DNA of 64,000 nucleotides from Magnolia sinica. Its lineage: Eukaryota > Streptophyta > Magnoliopsida > Magnoliales > Magnoliaceae. The DNA is taken from contig NC_080574.1 of NCBI RefSeq assembly GCF_029962835.1, positions 38,817,501-38,881,500 on the forward strand, in the 5' to 3' direction. Positions within the stretch are counted from its first letter, which is position 1. Each line of letters opens with the position of its first letter. The position numbers were made by a program, and so were the translations under genes. Shown piece after piece: positions 23,901-35,900 of the stretch. A model generated the notes under the pieces. The model ran no database searches. It saw only the letters and a list, made by a program, of their open reading frames with translations, and was not told the origin of the DNA.

Positions 23901-26900
23901 GTTTCGCTATCCACAGTTGAGGCTGAATATATTGCAGCTGGAAATGCATGTGCTCCAGCTTGTGTGGATGAAAAGGATGCTAAATGATTATGGATTTGCG
24001 TAAGATACTATGGTTCTTTTATTGTGATAACTATAGCGCTATCAACATCTCTAAAAATCCTATCCAGCATTCACGAACTAAGCATATTGACATTGGATAT
24101 CATTATATTCGTGAATTAGTGGAAGATAAGATTATTTCATTGGATTATGTTCAAACTGAAAATCAACTTGCGGATATTTTCACAAAGCCACTTGACATAA
24201 ACAGGTTCGCTAAATTGAAATTGGATATTGGTACATGTAATGTGGTTTGAGATTATTGTCTTCTTGTATCATATTGAATATTGTTATTTTTGCAAATTTA
24301 TTGGATTTCAAAAATTAATAAAAATTGCACATTTTTGGGTCTACACGACCAATCGAGTAGCACGTGTAGGGTGCTTTTAAGATGAGTAAAACCACTTTTT
24401 CTTTACTTTCTTCATCTTCTCCATCAGCCCCTTTCACAACTGGCCGAACCCACCTTCGATTGCAACTTGGTTAGTACGTTTTTTCCATTTTCCTTTCGGA
24501 TTTTGGTTCTTTGCACTTCTATTTGCTTGATTCTAAGGTTTATTTCAAGATTTCTAGTGGTTTCTTTACATTTCTAGGAAAAAAAAAAAAGAATCTGATT
24601 TATGTGAAATCCATAAACCCTTCTTGCATTCTATTTGTGCTTCTTGCAATGGAAGGTTGATATAAGAAGAGAACCACTCATGGTCCTTCTTCTTGTTCCA
24701 CACCCATTTCGGTGCCTACTCTTCAACCACCCGAAGAGGACCCAGAATATGTGCGGGATATTCGTCTCCACAACATCATTGTTGAGCGGACTATCAATTC
24801 CAACCATTTTAGACCTTTCAATATCGTTCCCCTCCTTGAGGCTATAGGATGGGCTAACATACTGAATTGGGGCGGACCCGCATATCGGTCCATTGCCTAG
24901 GCCATGTATGCATGCATTAGTGATGTGTCTATTGAAGATTTAACCTTCATTATTTCGTTTAGAGAAGGTACATTTCCAGTAGATCGTCACTTGATTTCTA
25001 ACTTGATGGATATTCCTGTTAATGATGAAGGAATACCAATATCTACATTGGTTGCAAGATTGACTGAATCTGAAAAACGAATGTTAACCAAAGATTTATT
25101 CAACATGAACTCGGATTGGAATTCTGGGATTGCACTCTGATCCAACCATATATTGCCCAGATATAGAGTTCTTCATCGTATCTTTATCTCGAATGTTTAC
25201 CCAAGATCTGGTAACAACACTGAATTAACTTCTTTCATGGTAAGTATTCTTCACTCTGTTATTTCTGGTACTCAAGTGTCTTCCATCTCTAATTTGCTAT
25301 ATGATAATTCAATTTCGTCTCCATCCGGGCCATAGCGATATACCTTTCGCTTACTTGATGACTACCCTTGCTACTCATTGTCTTGTTGTCATGCCTACTG
25401 GAGAAGCTCCCATTTCCCATATTCCCTTCAACAATTCCAACATTAACAAGATGAATCTAAAGTTGGCTCCTAGCCAAGTTGATAGGGATGCTGGAGGAGC
25501 TACTGAAGAAGCTGGAGAGGAAGAAGCACTACCCCCTGATGATGTGACTATGGATAATATTTTTGATGAATTAGAATCTGATTCTGAGGCTAATCCTGAT
25601 TTTCAGCCATCTAATTTTGATGAGCGGTTGAGAACCTTAGAGGAGAAGTGGGAAGGTTTGCATGCATCTCAAGAGACTCAATTCAAATATATGCGCAAAT
25701 ACCTTCAGCGTATTAACAAGGGATTACATCAAATTGATCCATCTATTCCTGCTCCCTCTTCTGGTTCTGACTAGCTGTTATTTATGTTGGGTTTGTAATA
25801 ACTCTTAACTTTACTTGTGCTTAAATAGTTCTTAGACATGTTCGGTTTATGCTTCATGATGATATTTTAATACTAATCTATGGACATGTTTATGCTATTC
25901 ACTCTCTTAAATCATACTCTTCTCTTTTTTTTTACTCCTCTCTTTCATTTTCTTTCATTTGTCATATTGTGACAAAAAGGGGGAGAAATGTTAAATGATT
26001 CTTGATGGTATATATATATATATATGATGTGTGATTGTGGTATTTTACTCCTCTCTTTCATTTTCTTTCATTTTTTGGATATGTATTTGATTAATACAGG
26101 TACTCTACAAATCACTTCGCCTGGTTTGAGGTGGAGTATTGGATTGTGGGGGAGTTGTAGTGAGTTGTAGTAGCATTTCTGGTGCATGATTCTTTATTGA
26201 ACTGGTGCATGATTCTTTAGTTGGTTTTGTCACAAATTTGACAAAGGGGGAGATTGTAAGTGCTATATTGGAAATCCAGCACCCAGATTTGTCAAATTTT
26301 GTTGTGCCAAACCATTTAGAATCAGTATCATGTTTTGATAAGTTAGAAAGATCATCTTCCTGCATTTTAAGTTGTCCATGTCTTCGTCAAACTTTTCTGC
26401 ATATTCAAGTTGAATAACGTTGACAAAGTTCAAGACTACAAGCTCAAGTACAAGAACAGAAGTTCAAAGCTCAAGCTAAGTTCAAGATCACTACCTTAAG
26501 TCTAGCTCAAGTTCAAGACTTCAAGGCGATGTTTCAAACTCACGAACAAGGTATGGATGACCCTAGATTGACCATAGTATAGGTCATATTGATTGCATAT
26601 TGAATTTGGGTCAATGTATAAGTTTATAAGCTTTTTTTCGACTAGTCCAAGCACTGGGTCGACCAGTCTAAGAAGTTTCTCGACCAGTCCAAGATTTGTT
26701 GAGAATTTTCGTGAATTTTTTGTTATGGCTCGATCAGTCGTGGACACTGCTCAACCAGTCGAGTGAACAGTCTCGACCAGTCGTGCAGTGCTCGACTCAA
26801 AGTCCAACAAGCTTTTCTGGTCCCACTCGACCAGTCGAGCAGGCCACTTAACCAGTCGAGTAACAGGTTTATCTTATCGCACCAAAAATTTTGAAAATTG

Positions 26901-29900
26901 GTTGGTGCTTCGACCAGTCGAACCAATCCTTAGACCAATCGAGGGAACAGAATTTTAACCTATAAATAGAGGACGAATCTCAGAGTTTTTCATTCATTCC
27001 AAGCCTAATCAAGCCATCACTCTGAGAGATAAGTTCCTGCATATTGTGAAACTATTACTTATTCATTTCAGATTCTATTTCTAGCTTTTTGAATTTGATT
27101 TTGTGATCTCTATTCAACTCTATTGTATTAAAAAGGGGAATTGTGATTTACCCTTTTGAGATCAAAATCAAATCAAGCTAGCCTCAAGTTGATTTAATTT
27201 AAAAATCATTTAGACCTAGAACTCTTTCATTTGTGAGATTGGACATTGAATATCTACGTCTACATCGAATTGGTTCTACCGGGCTACATCGGAATCTTCA
27301 GATAAGTATTTAAATTTCTGCATTTTTGGTTTGAGAGATGTAGCCAGGAAAAACTCATTGTGGGGTTTTTGTGATTGTGTAAGCCCATTTGAAAGACACA
27401 ATTGTGAAGGTTTTAAGCTGAACCTTAGAAAACCTTATTTCATAGTGAAAGCCAATATCCTGTGTGGTTATTGGGAGTGGAGTAGTTGTGTGGCTGTTTG
27501 CTAACAGTTGGTGTACACACAAACGAACCACCTATAATTCCTGGAGTTGTGGTGGATGATTGGATTTGTTTGTGTTTGAATGTTGTAATTTACTTTATGC
27601 ACTTGTGATGAATGGTGTAATTTACTTTATGCACTTGTGGTGAATGTTGTAATAACTTAGTTTATTTCCTTTGCCTCTTTATTGGTTTGGGTTTTTGATA
27701 CTTACAAACATTCTATTAAGGCTGTCCTGCCATAAGCCTTTAGTTTTTTGTGTTAGGTTGTCCTTAGAACTCAGTTTATATCAACCTCTCAAGACTAGTG
27801 CATTTAAGGTTGCTATTTACTTGTGCTATTTTATTATTTGATTGTGCTATCTATCTTTGAATCCCGCATTTAATTTTTATTTGGCATAGTCCTATTTACC
27901 AACCCCCCCCCTAGGACTTAGAGCTCGGCCTTTACAAAACTGCAATAAAAAGAGATTGTTCAACCATGCATAGTTTCATCCCTTAAACAATCGAAAACTA
28001 TTATGCATAAAAAAATTTCTTTTTTCTTTTTTGAGTTCTAACCGAACCATCATGTGTCTTTAACATCTTCTAAAGTTTCATTGAAAATTTCCACAAGTTC
28101 CCTGAAGTTTCCCTTGGACAGTGATACTTTACACAATAACTGCAATATTTCCCATTCTCAAAGGTGTGATACCATGTGCAATATCAATACCTAAAATCAA
28201 TGTTTTAAATATTGATGATATTAGCCGATATATCCCACGATATATTTTGTATCCCACCTATGCGATACAAAACGCACAAGTAGTGGGATATATCTCACAT
28301 GTTCGATCCGGTGAGCATTTTTTATTTTCGATCCATTTTTTCTATAAATCATGTTAAATTAGTGTCAAATTATTACAAATACATGATTTTTCATGATTTT
28401 GCATGAAAAATCATGGATTGGAAGCTTCACTTTTGAAATATAGAAGACATGGGCTGAGTTGCAGAAAATTGAAAAAAAAAACAAAAAAAATAAAAAATAA
28501 AAAAAAAAAAAATAATCCAATTTCTCGCAAATCAGTTGCAATCATTGTGTCCAAACATAAAATCAAACATGTACATAACCTAATCTAGTGATTCCTCTTT
28601 TGCTTTTAAATGTATTGCTTGTGTTTCCACACGTCGTCTTACATTGATAAATTATACGAACAGATTTTGAATATACTTACATCAATTCAGTTAGACAATG
28701 CATAGATTAAGAACCCATACAAAGAAAACCTATTATGTGCACTTGTTTTTTTGTAATGTATTGATTTATAAGTGTGTATTGATGTCTTTTTTAACAATCA
28801 CTGAAGTTTCATTGAAAAAGTCAACCAATTTCCCAATGTTTCCCCATGTTTCCAGCAACAGTGACACATTATGCGATACAACCAATATATCCCATGCGAA
28901 AACCGATACATATCCGTATCCCAAGGGTGCGATATCTAACGCGATACCGATATTTCGAACACTGCCTAAAATATTGAGCAAATCTCTACCCAAAAAACCC
29001 AGGATGTCTGCCTAAAATAATACAAAATCATTCGACTATGCATTTACAGTAAACATAATATCAAAACCATTTTATTCAGTGTTGTGTCAATATAACTTGA
29101 GACATCTAATTCACAAATGGTAAAGTTGCAGAGAAGCACAGAATTGATAGTGTTAAAGGTAGCCTTCAAAGAATTATGGCAAGGTATTTGGTGGTCAAAG
29201 CTATAAAAGATCAAAAACCAAGAGCAAGACCAGGATTTGGAGGAGCCGCATCTTCACTAGAAGATTCATAGCACTAAGATATGAAATGGGGAGAAGAAAA
29301 AAGCCTCCCAATTGAAATTTAGAAAAATAAAACATCAAGTATATAATATGGGAAAAGATCTTATGGGCACAATGTGCAGCAAGAGTCAGTGCACATATTT
29401 ATCCCGCCATTTTGAAATGCTTGCTAGATTCCTTCCAACCATTTGTAAACGGTGAGAGATATGTGCACCTTTAGACTTTCATGGGCTCTTTGCCATTGAA
29501 GTTGAGCATGATATGATGTATACCTGATGGTCCACAAAAATTCTTGGAGGTGTGCACCAAGCACCTTTATACTGCAACCCCAGGGAACTTCCTCCACTCA
29601 TACCAGTGGCAACTGAGCTGATTGGTGAAGATGGCAGACTTTGTGGGTCCTCATTAACAGATGGCCCAGGTGGCTCACTTTGTGTTCTCATAGCAACGAC
29701 ATACTCATATGTCGTAATCCCCTACAAGTAAAAATAAAAATAAAAAGCAATGAAAATGTGTTCATCTCATGTATAGCTGCAAAAAGAATTGCTAGAAAGG
29801 TATGGAAGAGATAGAGGAGCAAAACTTTTACAGAACACACCTTTCTAATCAATATCAGATGGAAGAAAAATAGTTCTCCCAAAGGAAGACAAGCCAGCAA

Positions 29901-32900
29901 AGAGACGGCCGTGCATAGGGCCTGAAAATATTTTTAAAAAAAAAAACAAAAAAACAAAAAAAAAAACATGTAAAATGCATCCAACCAAGTAAAAGGAACA
30001 TTCTCTACATGCCAATTATTGTCAGCTATGTTTGGAAGTCCCACATGCCAAGTCTGACATAGTTGCACAAGCGTGAAGCGAAGCGGCACCAAGTTCAAAT
30101 GTGAGAGCAGGGAAGCATCTATATCAAAATGTTAGCAAGTATAAACTGCTAGGAAGTGGGAGAGGGAGCACAAGTTGGAAGCATTATTTGAAGCAGACCG
30201 GCAACCAGTTAGAAGGATCCTGTAACATGATCAGCTAGTGCCAAAATGCATTTGGAAGTTCCAAATAGGCCAGCTGGGTCCAACTTAACACTGTCAAGTT
30301 GTGCAGCTGGCTAGTGAGCTAGATTGAGGCTAGACCTGGGTCCCATTCTAGTGGGTTCCCAAGATGCTAGAAGACGTGATGCAGGACAACTAACCACTTG
30401 CTCTAAAAGCTCAAACTGATAGAGCATGGCGAATCAATCCCTTTATCTCATAGCTTAAGCCCTTCATCGCACCGGTTAGGACCTCAGCCGAACCCCCCTC
30501 GTGGGCCTCACTTCACATAGGTTCCACCTCACATGAGTGGGGCCTGCCTCACACGAGCCACCCACTTCACACGGGCCACCCACCCCAAGTGTGCCCCTAC
30601 ATCCCACAGGCCACCACACTCGAGCCCGGTGTGAAAATGCCCCTACATTAAGACGTCACTATACTTGCTCCTTTTATAAAGACAAAAAAGATGTTTCCAT
30701 TTGAAACCAAACATACACTCTTGAGTGCAAACAGGAGTTCCCAGATGACCAGAACAATAAAGTTATAATTGGATCTTTGCTAGGCGCAGACGTGCATGCA
30801 ATAAAGTTCATATACATGCCACATGTGCCAGCATGGCACATGGGTGCAAAATCCGATCTATCCATCAGGTTGGTCCAGCATTCCACATGTTTTCCCAAAA
30901 CCAAATCTGGTCCTCTCAGCACGTAGGCCCCAATATTAGAAACAGGTGAATGGGTTAGAAACTTCAGCAAGGTTTTCCAGAGCCGTACATTTGTTTTGCT
31001 AACTGTGGCCCACCTGACTAGTGGATCAACCTGATTCTTGGGTTATAGCATCAATATAGTAATCCCATTCCGATGGATGGATTGGATATCGCACCTATCA
31101 TGCCATGCTGGCACATTTGTGGCATGTACCTGAGCTCTACTGCACATGCATGTGAGCTTAGCAAAGCTCAGTAATTTTTTTCAGGAAAAGAAAATATAAG
31201 CACACTTTGGAGAAATTGCAAATAGACAAGCAGGGATCAAAATTATTGGTACATACCACCACAGTAGCAAATGGAGCACGGGTGAACCCTTCTCCAAGCT
31301 TATCACTGATCTGATTTTCAGTACCCTTTCTATCAACAAAGCAGCGTACAAAGACTGCTATCCCGACCCCACATTCAATCACAAGCTGACACATACAAAT
31401 ATTAGAAATAAATAACATAAGCAAAAATAAATATATAAATAGCCGTTCAATATCAGTAATATTGCGAAACAGATATTATATGATTGCCCAGTCCAGGAAT
31501 GGAATGGATATCTGCAGTATCCTCAAGCCCTGAGTTGGGAAAATGAACCCCACAGCTCAGTACATCTGATGGGCTCCAATGTGGATAGACCATCTGACCA
31601 TGTCCTCAAAACCTCCAAGGATTGAAGCTCATATCCATCGAACCTTTGGTTTTTTTTTCTTTTTCTTTCTCTGGAATGTGGACCATCGCCTTACCCTATT
31701 TTCAATCATCCATTCACAGAGCACCAATAGGCGGTTAAGATCATTTGACCAAGGGGGTTTTGGTAGATCCCTCATCCATGGTGGAGACCATCAGATTCAA
31801 GCCTGCCTCAACATGCTATGGGACATGCGTGTACAAGCATAAAGGTGGATATACTGCATATCCTAGTCCTGGAACCCATTTGGACACACCCTCAAAACAG
31901 GCATTTGACACATATGCCACCTTTTGAGTGAAACCGGCACTTTTTATGCGTGTTTGAGTGCACATGCAAACCCGCATTTCACCATCCTGCTCGATTAAAT
32001 AGGAGCTAAAACCAATCCAATTGGTTTTCATCGGGCTGGCCAAAAAAGCAGGCTTCAAACCCCCTTCTCCAGAAACCCCCCCTTTTTGCAAGTGTCCAAA
32101 CGGGCCCTTGAGGACCATATAATTGCTCATTACCAAAATGGATACAAAGTACAGAAACATATGCATAATTAATCACAACATTCCAAAGGAAAATCACTCG
32201 TGATGTATTTACTCTCTATACTCACCCAGACAAGGCTTGCAGCCATAAGGAAAAGAAATGTAATGTAATTTTTCCTCCCCACGCAATTATTCAACCACTG
32301 CACCATAAAGAGAGAACTTGTAACACTTGAAGAAATGTCAAACATACAGAGAAACAAATCAATGAGCAAGTTCCAACGGTCACTTACACGACAATGATGA
32401 TCGAATCTGTCGACGCATTTGTCACAGCTTCTGCAATGTTTGCTGAATTTACGCACCTAGAGAAAGAACCACATCACTCTCATATCATTGGGGGGGGAGG
32501 TGTTAAATGATCTTTTTATAAATTGTTGAAATTTTAGAGCTCCCCTAACTGGATGCGGCAACATCTTGGTAGACTAGATAAAACCCAGGTCTTAGTTTTA
32601 TACACACAACCGACAAAACATATGTAGAAAGAGGAATTATCAAGTCCTTATGAAACAGGATCTGAATAGTGTCCTAATGAACCAGTCAAAACAAGTGGAG
32701 CCCATGTCTCAATGATCCAGACGGTTGATCCGATGAGTCTGGGAATGTTGGAAAAATCACCCAGATTATGATATCCTGACATCCAGTCTTAGGTCTCCCC
32801 TTCTGGACCGTTGCTTTATTTTTTATTTTATTTTTTTTCCTTCTTTTTTTCTGAACTATCCATTCACAGTCCACTCATCTAAGCTTCAGAATGAAAGATT

Positions 32901-35900
32901 TTTTGGGGGGTATGTTCCCATCTACAGTGGGGTCCATCAGATCAAAAGTTCGGCTCACTGTATGATGGGCCCGCCTGTATAGCCCAGGGAATCAGGACAA
33001 TATCCACATCCTGATGCATCAAATTCAAGACTTACCATCTCGTGAAGAAAATAAGAACTGACTGGATACAGGCAAGGTACCACAGTTTGTGGTACCATAC
33101 CATCCTTCCCACCATCATGGCACTTGTGTAGGAAATCGTTGCCATGGAAACAATAGGCCCTACCATGAAGATCACGTGAAACAAAAATCAGGTCATCCCA
33201 CTGTTGAGGGTCAAATATTGCATATCAGACCCAATTATTGCCTGGATTTACAAGCATGATACCATTCAATGGCCCGATTTAATCGTGTTTGTGATGCAGA
33301 AGGTATTTACGAGCATGAACTGAAAAAGGGTGCTTAAACCATGAATTTAACGCTCTGATGACACCCAAGGCAAGGGACGGACTCTAGGGGACCAAGATCG
33401 ATGGAATTACATGCCAGAGATCCAAGAAAATCGAGAAACTGAAGCTCAAGTGGCCCGAAAATCATTCAGAATGCAAGATCACGGGGTTCCCACCATCCAT
33501 TCGGTTCGAAACTTTATACATGGCCTGAGGACCATAAATTAACCGTACATATCAAATTTCAGCCCTCGGATCACTATGGAAGTGCCCCAACTGACAGATC
33601 AGCCTATAAACTGTTGATTCTGGGCCTACCTGATATCTGGAACTGCCTCAAATCTGGTCTCAACGCCTTAAATAGAGATACTAATTGAATGAATGGACTG
33701 AATTTAGCAAGAACATCACAGCGGATCATGTACATGCAGCGTGTGCATGGAGCGTGCACACGCCCGCGCCGCACCGGAATCAAGAGACGGGTCAGCAGGC
33801 GCTGACCCGACCTTCTCCTCAAAAATAGGAAACTCCCGTTTCCACGGACGGACACTGTCTGTTTTGCAGACGCTAGTGGGCCCCACACATTGTCCTAGTG
33901 GACAATCCAAACCGTCCATTATATTTCCAAGCTCCATGTTACCAAGGTCTAGGTGACAATATTTGATGAAATAAAGAGGATGGGATTATAACCATTCAAA
34001 CACAAAACGGACAGTGGCTTTAAAGATTACGTGGGCCGTATCAAAGTATAGCCAAAAATACTCTTTCCTGACTGGTTTTTCGAGGGGAGTTTAATGAGCG
34101 GCTTGGATTTGTCAAAATAACACTAAAATGGGCCCCACCAACGTCACAGCGGAAGCTTCCGCGTCCCTATTTCGCAACCGGCGAGAGTCCGTTTTGCGGA
34201 AGTTTGTGGGCCCCACCCATGGCCTGTCCGACCAATCTGATCCGTTCATCGTGTAGAACGCCTCGAATACTACAAAACCTTGTTGAAATTTTACACCCAT
34301 GCGTGCACATGTGCGCGATACAGAGGCTACAAACAGGCGGTCCTGCGACGATCAAAATGATTTTTGGCGTGATTTCTTCTCTGGGCCTCGTCAATGGACG
34401 TTCAAAACCACCCATTCTTGACTGAAATTTCGTCCTGAATCCAATGGACGGGGTGAATTTCCCCGAAAATACCTGTGAGGCCCACCGATCACGACAGCGA
34501 AGAGGTGCGGAAGCTTTCCCACATCCGCAAAAATTCGGATTTCCAGGCGGTTGTGGCCCACCATCTTTCATTATATGGTAAATCTGAACCATCCATCATG
34601 TAGAGCACTCAAAAACATCCTAAGGGACGGTGTTTCTTTGAAAATTGAGCGAGGAAAGTGGCAAGTTTAAAGGCTCCGAAGTTTGCTGCGAAAAAGCTTT
34701 CGTTATGCGTGTGTAGCTGCTGCGACAGCTTCTCCACCACCCCTAGTAGCTATAAAAACGTCCTAGGAGAGCTAGAGAAAGGGGAGTTTTGGGGGAACAG
34801 ATAGGACGTGAAGCACAGGAAAGAGAGTTTGTTGTTTTTCCTATTTCTTGTTTGTTTTCTTCTTCTTCTTTTCTTTTCTTTTTGAGATTTAGCCTAATCA
34901 TGCTTAAGTGTGGCTAAACCTCTTAGTTAGGGCTAAGAGGTGAAGCTTGTAGCGTGATGGGAGAACTATTTGCTTGTGCATTTTGTTTAGATTGAATGGA
35001 TTTTTGATTTAATTTTAGTATGGGAATATTTTTAGTTTTTAATGGCCTGTTGTGACTGAAATTACAATGGGTTTGCAATGGCTTTGAGTATTTCTTTTTC
35101 CTTATTTTGATTATGACGTCAGGAAGCCATGTTGTTCGCCATCGTCTCATGGGCATGGTTGGATGTCGGTACCCTTCCTAACCTTCATAATCATCTGATT
35201 GGTTGGTAATTAGTCTAATTCTGTTGTTGACTTTGTCTCCTAGGCATGGTTTGGTGATGGAATCCACTCTAATTCATATACCTTTCATCTCTTTAAAATT
35301 ATATTAGAGGAAGTTCAGTTTAATTTTCATGATTTTTGAAGCAGACATAAGATCTCCCTGATCTCTACAAGTGGATCCTCTGAATCTATAGTTTCTTATC
35401 TCCAATTTCTCTTAAGTTTTACTGTTAATCTCTCACCATTATTCATCACTTTATATTGGATTTAGATTTCATCTTACGCTAGTTCTATTTCTACTTAGTT
35501 TCAGATAACGTACAGGTATCAGTCCCTTGGGATTCGACCTCGGTCTTACCGAGTTTATTACTACATCACAACCCTATACTTGGAGAGTGAACACCCACTC
35601 ATTAGGTGGGCCCCACAGTTGAGATCAATGGACAACTGACGGTCTCGCTCAACATACAGGTGAGGCCAACCTATTGAGAAGATCATCCTGGTCTTCGACA
35701 AGGGTGATCTTCATAGCGGGTCCTAAAGCTTTCACAGTACTGATGTCCCACACAATTGGCATGTTTGCCAGAAATATTGTACAGTATAGCAAGTTGTGGT
35801 AACATTGACCATATGTGATTAGTTCTCGAAGAAAATTCTTAAACACAAGTACTTAAATCTTATATAGATTGATATAGACAGAATTACATTGCAAATAAAA

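Larger units (their letters stand above)
14634..27936 (+). mobile_element. Ty1/copia retrotransposon (decayed, nested), 13.3 kb
   Basis: Two LTRs of the same family (14634-17530, 26255-27936) bound a primer-binding site, gag-pol remains, an extra 3' ORF and a polypurine tract. Flanks are AAATT (14629-14633) and AAACT (27937-27941), a TSD with one mismatch. The order protease, integrase, RT, RNase H is that of copia. The extra ORF between RNase H and the PPT is reminiscent of the SIRE/Maximus lineage. Nonsense codons, frameshifts and an internal RT/RNase H deletion show it is dead. It is antisense to the host S-acyltransferase gene. Confidence 0.93.
14424..28189. mobile_element. Outer hAT-like element split by the copia insertion
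   Basis: The start (cactatattgcaatatt) and the part after the copia element (27942-28189, ending 'tgcaatatcaatac') resemble the two ends of the better-defined element at 28198-28964. Only the outer ~210 and ~250 bp belong to it; 14634-27941 is copia DNA. The inner hAT-like copy sits at its right end. Decayed and inferred from resemblance. Confidence 0.4.
8957..29523 (-). other. PAT21/22-like: Giant last intron (20.6 kb) of the S-acyltransferase gene
   Basis: Donor GTATAC next to 29524, acceptor AACAACAG next to 8957. It contains LINE B with its solo LTR, a MITE-like block, the nested copia/TRIM complex and a hAT-like element. Outside these, 8957-9889, 13281-13757 and 28973-29523 show no gene. 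9440-9830 is a diverged relative of the MITE at 30775. Confidence 0.88.

Noticed and set aside
24649..25774. Retroviral-type envelope gene
   Set aside because: No signal peptide, membrane anchor or processing site is visible; better called an extra ORF of unknown role.
32169..32456. A separate short DHHC gene
   Set aside because: The open frame runs through a 90-bp intron with good GT-AG sites. It is exons 5-6 of the large S-acyltransferase gene.
33716..34600. Several overlapping open frames on both strands around 33.7-34.6 kb
   Set aside because: They lie in the G/C-rich U3 repeats of the solo LTR in intron 4 and have no recognisable domain.
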